Positions 25,515 to 33,696 of a stretch of 37,885 bases of DNA are shown here, piece after piece. A program made the position numbers and the translations under genes. Position 1 is the first letter of the stretch, and every line of letters starts with the position of its first letter. A model generated the notes under the pieces. The model was not told where the DNA came from. It saw nothing but the letters and a program-made list of their open reading frames with translations, and did no database searches. Source of the stretch: Burkholderia pseudomultivorans (GTDB lineage Bacteria > Pseudomonadota > Gammaproteobacteria > Burkholderiales > Burkholderiaceae); NCBI RefSeq assembly GCF_902499075.1, contig NZ_CABVPP010000065.1:1-37885 (forward strand), written 5' to 3'.

Positions 25515-26091
25515 AGCTGAGCCTCCGTGCACCGGCCGCAAGTTTGTCGAATTCGGCGGCCTCGATCACCTTCACATTTGCCCACATGCCCTCATGCCCT
25601 GTCCCGCAATACTCATGACATGGCATCAAGTGGTCTCCCGGCTCGTTGAACGTACTGCGGAACGTGGAGATGTAGCCCGGCTCGACCATCGAGTTAATGT
25701 TTGTATTCGCGATCAGGAAACCGTGAACGACATCCGCGCTCGTGATCCTGAATGTGACAGGAGTACGGGCCGGCACGAGAATACATTGCGGCGTGAATGA
25801 ATACTGCTGCGCGACCACGCGTACCGTCACCGAACCGTCCGCCTCGCGTGCGGTTCCGAGATTGCCTTCTATAAATTCTCCGGACACGTGCAGCGTGGTC
25901 GGATCGATGGTTTCTACTCGCGACGGGGGCATCATTGCCCAGTGCAAACCGGTGAAGACCACTATTGCGACAAGCAGCAGTACAAACGCCACCGAGAACA
26001 TGGCCCAGCGCCGCTCAGTACGGACTGCTATTGCATGGCTGTCGGCATGATTCGCCGGCGCCGTCGGAGGCGTGTTTTGGGTGTTCGACAT
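25504..26091 (-). CDS. Haem-copper oxidase subunit II with CuA site
   Basis: The 195-residue subunit has one membrane helix (MFSVAFVLLLVAIVVFTGLHW, residues 31-51) and a periplasmic cupredoxin domain. CuA ligands are H123 and the motif CHEYCGTGHEGM at 158-169 (C158, E160, C162, H166, M169). It takes electrons from cytochrome c and passes them to subunit I. The start ATG 26091 gives MSNTQNTPP; longer frames lack homology. The single N-terminal helix is as in ba3 oxidases, where A-type enzymes have two. It follows the small membrane subunit by 10 bp. Confidence 0.92.
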   Translation of the reverse strand: MSNTQNTPPTAPANHADSHAIAVRTERRWAMFSVAFVLLLVAIVVFTGLHWAMMPPSRVETIDPTTLHVSGEFIEGNLGTAREADGSVTVRVVAQQYSFTPQCILVPARTPVTFRITSADVVHGFLIANTNINSMVEPGYISTFRSTFNEPGDHLMPCHEYCGTGHEGMWANVKVIEAAEFDKLAAGARRLSCVK

Positions 26092-26101
26092 GGGCTCGGA
26101 T

Positions 26102-26302
26102 TTACTGGATAACGCCGCGAGGCAAAAACACCAGAAAGTAGAACGCAAACCACATTGCGATCACGATAAACGTCGCGATCCCGGCCAGCGCAAGTGCCCC
26201 CTTCGGTCCCATGCGCACGATGTCATCGACGTGCTGCTCGTCGTCCGATAGACGCCGGGCGATCGGCGCTTGGGGTATTCCGTCCTCAGTTGAGTCGCTC
26301 AT
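26102..26302 (-). CDS. Small single-helix oxidase subunit (IIa-like)
   Basis: This 66-residue protein has a charged N-terminal half (SDDEQHVDDIVRMGPKG) and one membrane helix (ALALAGIATFIVIAMWFAFYFLVFL). Its place directly before subunit II parallels the small CbaD/subunit IIa gene of Thermus ba3 operons and similar small genes in b(o/a)3 clusters. I assign it by size, topology and position, since sequence signatures are weak. Start ATG 26302, with 9 bp to the cytochrome gene before it. Confidence 0.7.
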   Translation of the reverse strand: MSDSTEDGIPQAPIARRLSDDEQHVDDIVRMGPKGALALAGIATFIVIAMWFAFYFLVFLPRGVIQ

Positions 26303-26311
26303 GAGTTCCCC

Positions 26312-27655
26312 TCAGTACAGCGGTGCCGAACGCAATGCGTTGGCATCTTTGGCTGACACAGGCATGCCGCGGTTACCCCATGCAGTGCGGATGAACGTAA
26401 CGACCGCAGCCACCTCGTCGTCGGACATCGATTGAGCGAAGGGCGGCATGCCGTAAGGCATGGGGTTCTTCGCAGTGCCCGGCGCATACCCGCCATTGAG
26501 CACCATCCGTATCGGATTCACGGCGGACACCATCTGGATAGACTGATTGTTCGCGAGCGGCGGGAAATCGGGTAGCTTGCCCTCCCCGTTCTTGCCGTGG
26601 CAAGTGGCGCACTGTGAATCGTAAATCTTGCTGCCCACCCTGAAGAGTCGATTTCGCTCATCGCGTGACATTGATGAAGTGGGTTCGGCGGCTCCCTCGC
26701 CACCGTGCTGCGGCAGTGATTTCAGATAGACCGCCATCGCCCGGACGTCGTCGTCTGAAAGGTACTGAAGGCTGTCGTACACAACTTCGGCCATCGGACC
26801 GTAGACAGCGCCCCGCCGCGACACGCCCTTTTGCAGCAGGTCCGTAATGTCTGCAATGCTCCACGCGCCGAGGCCCGCTTCTCGACTAGACGTGAGCGAT
26901 GGTGCGTACCAGTCCTGCATTGGGATGAGGCCACCTTCAAACGCCTTCGACTCCGAACTGCCCCCCAACGCGTTTATCGCGGTATGGCACATCGAGCAGT
27001 GGCCGAGGCCTTGTACGAGATATGCGCCACGATTCCATTCAACGGACTTCTCGTGATCGGGCTTGTATACACCCTCACGAAAATACAGCGTTCGCCAGCC
27101 AAGCAGTAACTCGCGATTGTTGTACGGAAACCTCATATCGTGCGGACGATTCGGCCGCCTGACGGGCGGCACGGACATCAGGTAAGCGTAGATGGCATCG
27201 CTATCTTCGCGTGTGACCTTCGTGTATGCAGCGTAGGGCATGGCGGGATACAGGATGGAGCCATCGCGGGAACGTCCCGTGTGCATCATCGCGTAGAACT
27301 CGTCGGAACTCCATCGGCCGATCCCGGTTTCGGCGTCTGGTGTGATATTCGGTGAGTACAACGTCCCGAACGGAGTGGGCATCGCGCGACCGCCCGCGAA
27401 GAGTTTGTCGCTGGGTTGCGTATGGCATGCTATACAGTCGCCGGCACGCGCAAGATATTCACCTCGCTTGATGACGTCCACCTTGGCGGAACCGTCTTGC
27501 GCCACCGCGAGCCTCGGGGGGGCGATTATCAAGGCCGCAGAGGCGGCGATGGTGGTCAAGCAAACGCGTAGCGCCTTGCTCATCCGGCTAACCGGAAGTG
27601 AACCGAACGAACGACTGAACCGGAAAGACCTGGTACGCACCGTGAGCTCCGTCAT
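26312..27655 (-). CDS. Trihaem cytochrome c (alcohol-dehydrogenase subunit-like)
   Basis: The protein carries three c-haem sites, CIACH, CSMCH and CATCH, each in a cytochrome c domain. The opening GEYLARAGDCIACHTQP and FAGGRAMPTPFGTLYSPNITPD is as in the membrane-bound cytochrome subunits of alcohol, gluconate or aldehyde dehydrogenases. A signal peptide is present (MSKALRVCLTTIAASAALIIAPPRLAVAQ). ATG 27655 overlaps the preceding stop as ATGA and gives 447 residues with a long n-region; ATG 27583 gives 423 residues beginning at the signal. No dehydrogenase catalytic subunit is encoded nearby, so here it likely relays electrons from the quinol pool or another donor to the oxidase. Confidence 0.85.
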   Translation of the reverse strand: MTELTVRTRSFRFSRSFGSLPVSRMSKALRVCLTTIAASAALIIAPPRLAVAQDGSAKVDVIKRGEYLARAGDCIACHTQPSDKLFAGGRAMPTPFGTLYSPNITPDAETGIGRWSSDEFYAMMHTGRSRDGSILYPAMPYAAYTKVTREDSDAIYAYLMSVPPVRRPNRPHDMRFPYNNRELLLGWRTLYFREGVYKPDHEKSVEWNRGAYLVQGLGHCSMCHTAINALGGSSESKAFEGGLIPMQDWYAPSLTSSREAGLGAWSIADITDLLQKGVSRRGAVYGPMAEVVYDSLQYLSDDDVRAMAVYLKSLPQHGGEGAAEPTSSMSRDERNRLFRVGSKIYDSQCATCHGKNGEGKLPDFPPLANNQSIQMVSAVNPIRMVLNGGYAPGTAKNPMPYGMPPFAQSMSDDEVAAVVTFIRTAWGNRGMPVSAKDANALRSAPLY

Positions 27656-28368
27656 TGAGGTACGCTCCCGCAAGCAATCGGCAACTTCACGCTTCCCGCA
27701 GTCGCAGGCGCCGAGTTCGCCGCACCGGGCAATGACGAGAGCCAGGCAGCGACGGCAGTGATGTCGTCGTTACCAAGACGCGAGGCGATGTCGTGCATAC
27801 AGTCTGGTGCTGTCGAAACTCGCGTTCCGTAGCGCCAGGCGCCGAGTTGGGCACTGATATATTGCGCATGGAGGCCGAGCAACCCAGGAATGGCCGGCTC
27901 CATACCCGTAAGCGATGCGCCGTGACAAGCAGCACAAGCCGGGATGTTGCGCGTACGGTCGCCGTCATTCACGAGTTGCTTGCCGCGCCGCAGTAGTTCC
28001 GCGCTGACGGCAGGGGCTGTGGCAGGCGGGTACGGCGGATGCTGGGCCGCGAAGAAATCGGCTATCTTTCTTAGATAGGCGTCCGGTAGATACGCCAAGA
28101 GATAGTTCATTGGCGGGTACTGGCGCTGGCCATCGCGGAATGCCTTGAGCTGATTGAACAAATAGCCGGAAGGCTTACCCGCCAGACGGGGAAAGTAATC
28201 GTTATTGGTCCCCTCCCCGGCTTTGCCATGGCACGCCGCACATGCAAGCACCCGTGCTTGCATGGTGTCCGGCGCGCGTTCCGTGGGTCTATCCTGCCCG
28301 AAGACAAAGCAGGAGGGAACGGCGCACAACAGTATGGCTCCTGCGAGTCTTCTCAGCATTGTTCGCAA
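27652..28368 (-). CDS. Periplasmic dihaem cytochrome c (c4-type)
   Basis: The 238-residue protein has a signal peptide (about residues 1-24) and two domains each opening with CAACH, the first at 43-47 in LACAACHGKAGEGTNNDYFPRL. The pattern CHGxxGxGxxxxxFPRLAGxxxxYLxxQLxAF is the cytochrome c4 signature. It is the first gene of the six-gene oxidase operon; the next start overlaps its stop. It likely shuttles electrons between a quinol-oxidising complex and the ba3-like oxidase. Start ATG 28368 or 28359 (MLRR) are both possible. Confidence 0.88.
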   Translation of the reverse strand: MRTMLRRLAGAILLCAVPSCFVFGQDRPTERAPDTMQARVLACAACHGKAGEGTNNDYFPRLAGKPSGYLFNQLKAFRDGQRQYPPMNYLLAYLPDAYLRKIADFFAAQHPPYPPATAPAVSAELLRRGKQLVNDGDRTRNIPACAACHGASLTGMEPAIPGLLGLHAQYISAQLGAWRYGTRVSTAPDCMHDIASRLGNDDITAVAAWLSSLPGAANSAPATAGSVKLPIACGSVPQ

Positions 28369-28393
28369 CGCCTGTTGTCATGGCTGTGTGGTG

Positions 28394-28423
28394 ATTCTAC
28401 TCATCTGTATCCATAAACCGCAA
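28394..28423 (-). promoter_or_regulatory. Candidate promoter of the oxidase operon
   Basis: On the minus strand TTGCGG and TAGAAT are separated by 18 bp, the second ending about 26 bp before the start at 28368. This is a plausible sigma-70 pair but has only four to five matches in each half. No Anr-like dyad was found next to it. Confidence 0.3.
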
Positions 28424-29060
28424 GTTCCAAAACAACGGCGACGGACACAAATTACTCAACGTCCATTCCTGCTCCGCGGCGGCTCACACTCGACGCCGTG
28501 ATCGCCATCTGCAGCAGACCCGACCAGCGCGTCAACGTTCTGGGTTGCCCTTGAAATAGCCCCGGGGTGCAGAAGCCAGCGGGGCATCACGCTATTTCGA
28601 AGAACGAGATGAGTGGACAGCGCTGCAACATCTTCGGTGACAGCCGTCGGAGACCGGGCAGCACGTCTGTCCGGTGAGCGTTGGGCTCACGCCACCACGC
28701 TGCCACAATAGCACTAGGATAATCGCGACAGCACGTCGCCATGATGACAACGGATCGCCGAAGGGTCCGTTTGATCGGCCAGTCTCATTGCGGAACCTCG
28801 TTCTCCACCGGGCCATTGCCGATACGACGGCCGGCACATTTCTGCTGCATCACCCGAGCCGAGCGGAGCGCCTCCCACGTATGCGCCGACTATGTCTCCA
28901 ACGTCTAATCCGGCGCGGCAGGCTACTAATCCCACCATCGGCTCGGCCAGCCGGCTCGCACACACTCGCGATCCCGAGCGTGATCGTTAAGCGCGTCTCG
29001 CCGCAGTCGAAAAACAGAGCGTCTGAGCTAGAACTTAACCGACGTGCCAGCCGAATTATG
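28424..29060. other. Intergenic region without a recognised gene
   Basis: Several open frames up to about 137 codons cross this stretch on both strands but show no motif, ribosome site or coherent codon use, so none is called. With flanking control regions the gene-free span between the divergent oxidase operon and the regulator is about 880 bp. It may contain decayed coding sequence that I cannot identify. Confidence 0.45.
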
Positions 29061-29074
29061 TTGACATTTGTCAA
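29061..29074. promoter_or_regulatory. Anr/FNR-like dyad TTGAC-N4-GTCAA
   Basis: TTGACATTTGTCAA is a perfect inverted repeat that fits the relaxed Anr/FNR form TTGAY-N4-RTCAA. It lies 172 bp upstream of the response regulator start. If used as a class II site (centred near -41.5), transcription would start near 29109 and read rightward to the regulator. CRP/FNR-family proteins of this type respond to low oxygen or nitric oxide, which would suit the adjacent oxidase genes. Confidence 0.5.
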
Positions 29075-29246
29075 ACGCAGCATCTAAAGTTCAATCGCGG
29101 CACGCTTTATGCGGTGGCATGTTACATATGCGAGTTCTCTTTATCAAGCTGAGGCCATAAGACGCTGTATGCCGCCATTGCACGGTGAATATAGCTGACG
29201 TGTTGGGTTGCAGCTCGCGTCCGATAAAAGGCAACGAGGATTGAGC

Positions 29247-29885
29247 ATGAAGAAGGTACTTCTCGCGGAACGTCATGCGATCACGCGTGACGGAATTCGG
29301 TACATCCTTCAAGAAACTGGGGAGTACCAAGTCGCTCGCGAGTTGCCTGATGGAAATGCACTGATTGCGACAGTCAGAGATGAAACATTCGACATTGCGA
29401 TCGTCGACCTCATTAGTATAGGTGCTCGCTCGACCGAATTGATCAGCCAAGTCGTATCCTGCACCCCAATGATGCGAGTTCTTGCACTATGCAGCACGGC
29501 CGAGCCGACTTATGCAAAGTCGGTGTTTAGTGCCGGCGCATCCGGCTTCGTCACGAAAGGCAGCCCGGCGGCCGAATTGGTCCGAGCGGTGCACTCGGTG
29601 CTCGCTGGGCATAGGTACATGAGCGCACAAGTCGCGGAGCGCATGGTCCAGACGATTGATATTTCTCCCGACGCGCAGTTGCACGCGCGCCTGACTGCCC
29701 GAGAGAAGGCCGTACTCGAAGGACTGGCATGCGGCAACGGTATATCGGAAATTGCTAGCCGTCTGGGCATCAACGCAAAGACCGTCAGTACATATAAAGC
29801 ACGTCTACTTAAAAAACTTGAAGTCCGCACCGAAGCCGCATTGATTCGGTACGCACTCGAGCATCAAATTGTCGATCCAGACTGA
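29247..29885 (+). CDS. NarL/LuxR-type response regulator with atypical receiver
   Basis: The 212-residue protein has a receiver domain (1-120) and a LuxR-type helix-turn-helix (LTAREKAVLEGLACGNGISEIASRLGINAKTVSTYKARLLKKLEV). The likely phospho-acceptor is the Asp in FDIAIVDLISIG, and the conserved Lys is in GFVTKGSP. The acidic pair that binds Mg is not standard: where relatives read ADDH this protein reads AERH. Phosphorylation may therefore be weak or altered. Start ATG 29247 follows the purine-rich GAGGATTGAGC. It stands alone, divergent from the oxidase operon, with no intact kinase nearby, only the kinase fragment at 30898-31440. It could control the oxidase genes. Confidence 0.85.
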   Translation: MKKVLLAERHAITRDGIRYILQETGEYQVARELPDGNALIATVRDETFDIAIVDLISIGARSTELISQVVSCTPMMRVLALCSTAEPTYAKSVFSAGASGFVTKGSPAAELVRAVHSVLAGHRYMSAQVAERMVQTIDISPDAQLHARLTAREKAVLEGLACGNGISEIASRLGINAKTVSTYKARLLKKLEVRTEAALIRYALEHQIVDPD

Positions 29886-30013
29886 GCGCGTCGGCTTTCA
29901 GCCAGCCTTTCGGCCCGTAGCTCCAGATGACCTCGCGGAGTCGATCTTTCGGCCAATCATTCGCGTCACGTGAGCGTCGTGCGCCATCCTCACTGCATTA
30001 GCCATAAAATGGG

Positions 30014-30466
30014 ATGAACTCGTAGCACACGAGTGAGAAACAATTGAACCACGTGCGCTAGGTGGATCAAATCCTTGACGAATCTCGAGGGCGGTTTCGG
30101 TCAGGATTGGTCGTCTTCGAACCAAAGTATTATCCCATAGGGCCTCACGCTATTCCCGGTTTCGCCAGACGCAATCACTACGGCGATCTCTGGGTGGAAG
30201 CGAACGAAATGCTTCGATTGATGAAAGAGTTGCGCCGTCAGGGTCCGCATCTACTGCACGAGAAGCGTCCGGGTGTCCGGTACGCCGTCGTCTCGCCACA
30301 CCACAGACGGCGTCCATTCTTTCCCGTATTCCCATTTCCAGCGGCACGCTCAGCCGACAGCATAAAGGCTGGAGGTACGGCGCCGCTCCGACCCACTCCC
30401 TGCAGCCACCCGAGCGACGATGGTCAATCGACGCAGAAGTGGCGGCGCAATATCGTCGGGACGTAG
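30014..30466 (+). pseudogene. Broken relative of the small gene at 33801
   Basis: From ATG 30014 the frame aligns with the 57-residue product at 33801: MN...T.EK.L..VR....Q.LD..RG.F..GL.V.EP.Y, about 20 identities in 43 positions. Two TAG stops interrupt it, at codons 4 and 16, where the other copy has Tyr and Asn. After about 30142 the frame stays open for another hundred codons, with the segment HYGDLWVEANEMLRLMKELR, but no longer matches. I do not know the family. The open part from GTG 30062 might be mistaken for a gene. Confidence 0.55.
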
Positions 30467-30510
30467 TGAGGGTAGTCGCGTGGGGGGAGTATCCGAATTA
30501 ATGAGATAGT

Positions 30511-30530
30511 CCGCTCCACCTTATGAGCGG
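30511..30530 (-). terminator. Hairpin downstream of the H-NS-type gene
   Basis: CCGCTC and GAGCGG form 6-base arms with an 8-base loop, 15 bases past the stop at 30545 on the minus strand. There is no strong T run after it, so termination is only possible. Confidence 0.3.
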
Positions 30531-30544
30531 TACGATCTGTAGGA

Positions 30545-30844
30545 TCATTGTTGAATCAGAAAGCGATTGCGATTCTTAGCGTCTCTGATCCATGCCGGCG
30601 CACGTCCACGGCCTGACCAGGTCGCGCCGGTCTTCGGATCGCGATACTTTGCTTCAGGTTGCACGGTCGCCTGCTTTGCAGGACGACCGCGGCGCGTGCC
30701 GAAGATATCCTTCTCGGTAATACCGTACTCTGCGATCTTGCAGCGGATGTCGTCAACGACGGCTTGGAACTCAGCTACGCGGGCAGCTTCCGCTTTTTCG
30801 GCCAGCGCATCCATTTGGGCTTTCAACTCCTTGTATGTGGGCAT
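30545..30844 (-). CDS. H-NS family nucleoid-associated protein
   Basis: The 99-residue protein has the H-NS plan: an N-terminal coiled-coil (KELKAQMDALAEKAEAARVAEFQAVVDDIR) for oligomerisation and a C-terminal DNA-binding motif YRDPKTGATWSGRGRAPAWI at residues 67-86. A linker carries RRGRPAK (51-57), an AT-hook-like element that could add minor-groove contacts, as in Bv3F-type H-NS proteins of Burkholderia. Start ATG 30844 is backed by AGGAGGG just upstream; longer frames lack it. H-NS proteins of this size are common on islands and plasmids, where they silence A/T-rich acquired DNA. It is monocistronic and convergent with the broken small gene. Confidence 0.92.
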   Translation of the reverse strand: MPTYKELKAQMDALAEKAEAARVAEFQAVVDDIRCKIAEYGITEKDIFGTRRGRPAKQATVQPEAKYRDPKTGATWSGRGRAPAWIRDAKNRNRFLIQQ

Positions 30845-30897
30845 GCTTCCCTCCTCTAGTTGCATCACAAATATGATAGCCGTTTTGAATTGCGAAA

Positions 30898-31440
30898 GGG
30901 GGGCTATCAATCGTCAAGTATCTCGTCATCGCGCATGGAGGCACGGTGACGGCCAGCAGTGGTGGCGAAGAGCGTGGCGCTCGATTTACAGTGCGCTTGC
31001 CGCTGATGCACGAAACATCTGTGGATCAAGAATTTACTGCTCCTGCCTCAAGCGGCTCGGCACTGCTGGATGGCCTGTCGTTTCTGCTGGTCGACGATGA
31101 CGTGGCGGCACAAGAGGTGTTGGCTCACTTGCTGCGCAACCTAGGTGCGCAAGTCCACACTGCGACCGGCGCAGCAGATGCACTCAACTGTCTTGAGGCC
31201 GGCTCGTTCGACATTCTTATAACCGACCTTGCCATGCCGGGCGCGGACGGTCACACGCTGCTGCGCCGCATCCGGCAGCAAGAAGGGAACCGGCGACGCA
31301 TCTACGCTCTAGCGCTCACAGGCCTCGCTTCGATTCAAGATCGAGACGCAGCGAACGCGGCCGGGTTTGACGATCACCTGCCGAAACCAATGAATCTTCA
31401 GCTGCTACTGGCGAAATTGTCGCTCGGGCGTGGTCGATAA
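30898..31440 (+). pseudogene. Hybrid histidine kinase, C-terminal fragment with intact receiver
   Basis: The frame enters abruptly with GLSIVKYLVIAHGG at 30901, which is the G2 box end of a HATPase_c domain, then continues GEERGARFTVRLPL. A linker and a complete receiver domain follow: acidic LVDDD, phospho-acceptor Asp in ILITDLAMPG, Thr in ALTGL and Lys in LPKPM. The dimerisation domain and most of the ATP-binding part are missing; upstream lies the H-NS promoter region. A GTG at 30946 could start a 164-residue receiver-only protein, but no ribosome site is apparent. It is therefore most likely a dead fragment, although an expressed lone receiver cannot be excluded. Confidence 0.75.
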
Positions 31441-31886
31441 TGGGCAACAACGCAGCGATTGCGCGTAGCACCCATGCCGTCAATTGTGTCAGCATCGACC
31501 TGCCGCCTAACGAGATCCGTCAACACCTTTGGCCAACGCCCCGCGTCTCGCTATCTCGGGTACAGAACCGCGTTTAGAGATCTGCCGAAGAGTACGTAGC
31601 CGTCGCCCAAACGCCCAGTCGCAGGGCGATGCCAACATCGCTGACGACTGAAAGCCGTCGGACACAGGTGCCCGTGACGTTCTCACAACGCCGCATTTTT
31701 TCCGGCGTACGTGGTTTAAATCAAAAAACGTACTGTCGGAATTCTGCGTCCCATCGGACCGCATTGTGCGTCGGAATTGGACTAGCCTCACATAGGATCG
31801 CGGAGCATACAGCCGACTGACGGGAAAATAGTTCGCAGACTTCAAGCCCCGCGAGTCGAGCCCGGTTTGGACGCTTTGGCGTGAGC
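31441..31886. other. 446-bp region without a recognised gene
   Basis: The longest frame (minus strand, about 110 codons) is Arg/Ser-rich with no motif or ribosome site and is not called. No clear promoter, repeat or IS end was seen. The region separates the kinase fragment from the DUF3331-like gene, and both point toward it. Confidence 0.45.
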
Positions 31887-32309
31887 CTACGCTTTGCTAG
31901 CATGGAAAAATATCGGTGCCACTTCTTCTATTATCATCGCCCCAGCATTAAGTGGCCGGGGGCGGCAAAACGGCACGAATACGCTCGAGCCGATCTGGAT
32001 TTCTCGCCCACTGAGAACACAGCGCCCACGTTTATTCGCCACCCGCAATTTCCAGGTTTGCTCGAGGTAGACACATTTTTGTGCGTCGCTCCACGAGACC
32101 AACAGTGTTCCTTGAGACGGCCTGTCAACGATCTTTACTACGCGCATTACGTCGTACGTAACTGATCCTTTTGTATTGAACTGCTCGGTCGCACCAAGAT
32201 TCTTGCCTACTATTTGACCTATTGGCGTAAAACGGTCCACGTCGTTAGGTCTGTCAAGCGTCGCGACGATCTTCGCCCAAGCGTCACGCTTTTGGCAGAC
32301 ATATCCCAT
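31887..32309 (-). CDS. DUF3331-like protein
   Basis: The 140-residue protein ends in a segment typical of DUF3331: CVLSGREIQIGSSVFVP, then a short proline/arginine stretch and PLNAGAMII. Before it lies SQGTLLVSWSDAQKCVYLEQTW, a beta-rich stretch also usual there. DUF3331 proteins are known to me mainly from Burkholderia and relatives, often several per genome and often on islands; their function is unknown. The start ATG 32309 follows GAGGAGC. The single CVLSG Cys and the earlier Cys residues (VCQK, KCVY) could bind metal, but no clear site is seen. A 15-bp palindrome lies 43 bp upstream of the start. Confidence 0.65.
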   Translation of the reverse strand: MGYVCQKRDAWAKIVATLDRPNDVDRFTPIGQIVGKNLGATEQFNTKGSVTYDVMRVVKIVDRPSQGTLLVSWSDAQKCVYLEQTWKLRVANKRGRCVLSGREIQIGSSVFVPFCRPRPLNAGAMIIEEVAPIFFHASKA

Positions 32310-32351
32310 GTTCCGTGCTCCTCTCGGCTCTAGAATAAAAATACCACAACT

Positions 32352-32366
32352 TTTCTATAATAGAAA
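32352..32366. promoter_or_regulatory. 15-bp perfect palindrome upstream of the DUF3331-like gene
   Basis: TTTCTAT-A-ATAGAAA is an exact inverted repeat with one central base, 43 bp before the start at 32309 and 36 bp past the end of the ferritin/VIT1 gene. Its place in the promoter region makes an operator plausible. The binding protein is unknown. Confidence 0.4.
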
Positions 32367-32401
32367 CGAAGAACGCCCCGCTTTTTTTGAGCTGTCGGGT
32401 G

Positions 32402-33532
32402 TCACGACATGGACACACCGAGCAGCGCGCCGACACCATACGTGAAGCCGGCAGCGACGCAACCAATCACGATCTGGCGGGTTACAGAAAACCACGAAGA
32501 GCGGCCGTTGAACAACGATGTCACTACGCCGATCACGGCCAAGCAAAGCACGCTGAGTGAAACACTGATTCCGATACCCACCACTCCGCGAGCCCAGAAA
32601 AACGGGACAGCAGGAAATATCGCTCCGAGAGCAAACAAACCGAACGACGTGCCAGCGGCACGCCAGGGATTTCCGCCCAGCTCCTCCGGGTCGAGGCCCA
32701 GCTCTTCTCGTGTGAGCGTATCGAGCGCCTTGTCACGATTGCGCATCATTTCCTCGGCCACCCGACGCGCATCATCTCTATCGAGCCCCTTTGCCTGATA
32801 GATAAGCGCGAGTTCCCGCAATTCCGCCTTTGGCGTTCTCTGGAGTTCTTCGTTTTCCCGCGCAATCTGGGTTTGCGCGAGCTCGTACGCGTTCGTGACC
32901 GACAACCATTCTCCAAGTGCCATTGAAGATGCACCTGCAATGAGTCCAGCCAGTCCCGTCAGAAGGATTGTCTTGTTGGAGGCACCCGCTCCGGCAATGC
33001 CCATGATGAGGCAAAAATTCGACACGAGGCCGTCGTTGGCACCTAGGACCGCCGCTCGCAAATCGTTACCTGACGCGCCGCGATGCCATGACTCCGCGCG
33101 CGCGATATCGGAGCCCTTCACGCCACCAGAAGGGTTGCTCCGCGCGACGGCGGCAACCACCGCCGCATGTGTGGATTCGTCAGCGGACAGTGCCCCCGCA
33201 TCGGTCTGCCTGGCATATTTGTCGCGGTCGGCGAACTCCGAGGCGGCGAGCGCCGGCAGTACAAAGCGCGGACCGAAGCTGCGTATAAGCATACGCAATG
33301 CCCTGGTTTTGAATGTCGGCCTCGTGGTCGCTACATCGACACCCCGGTGCTGTAGCTTGGCGCGCCATATTTCCGCGTGTTCATGTTCGGCCTCGGCCAA
33401 TTGCATAAATACGTCGCGGCGCAATGGGTCTGGTTCCGCGGCGGCAAGCGCTTCATATAGCGCGGCTCCGTCCATCTCGTCCCGCAGGTTGGTTCGAAGC
33501 CTATTGATGTCTGATTTGTTGGACGATCGCAT
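32402..33532 (-). CDS. mbfA: Ferritin-like/VIT1 membrane protein (MbfA type)
   Basis: The 376-residue protein joins an N-terminal rubrerythrin/ferritin-like domain and a C-terminal VIT1/CCC1-type transporter domain. The first domain shows diiron-type residues in LRDEMDGAALYEALAAAE and AEAEHEHAEIW. The second starts near residue 155 with LRAAVLGANDGLVSNFCLIMG and GASSMALGEWLSV, hallmark sequences of VIT1 proteins, and has about five membrane helices. The order matches membrane-bound ferritin MbfA of rhizobia, reported to export iron and protect against iron and peroxide stress, so that role is likely here. In rhizobia such genes are iron-regulated; no Irr or Fur site could be confirmed upstream. 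The gene is monocistronic. Confidence 0.88.
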   Translation of the reverse strand: MRSSNKSDINRLRTNLRDEMDGAALYEALAAAEPDPLRRDVFMQLAEAEHEHAEIWRAKLQHRGVDVATTRPTFKTRALRMLIRSFGPRFVLPALAASEFADRDKYARQTDAGALSADESTHAAVVAAVARSNPSGGVKGSDIARAESWHRGASGNDLRAAVLGANDGLVSNFCLIMGIAGAGASNKTILLTGLAGLIAGASSMALGEWLSVTNAYELAQTQIARENEELQRTPKAELRELALIYQAKGLDRDDARRVAEEMMRNRDKALDTLTREELGLDPEELGGNPWRAAGTSFGLFALGAIFPAVPFFWARGVVGIGISVSLSVLCLAVIGVVTSLFNGRSSWFSVTRQIVIGCVAAGFTYGVGALLGVSMS

Positions 33533-33696
33533 GGCTGAACGCGCTCCACAGAGTGATTGGACAATAGCAGGACAATGCTCAATGACGGAATGACGTGAAT
33601 TCCGGAATACTTGTCCCGATCATATTAACCTCCTCGGCTACCGTAAATTAAGGCCCGAAGATGTCCACGCAAGGGGGCGGTCCACAATCTGCATCC

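Noticed and set aside
28674-29087. 137-codon plus-strand frame before the regulator
   Set aside because: No ribosome site, motif or coherent composition, and it runs across the Anr-like dyad.
31507-31845. 112-codon minus-strand frame between the kinase fragment and the DUF3331-like gene
   Set aside because: Arg/Ser-rich with no recognisable domain or start signal.
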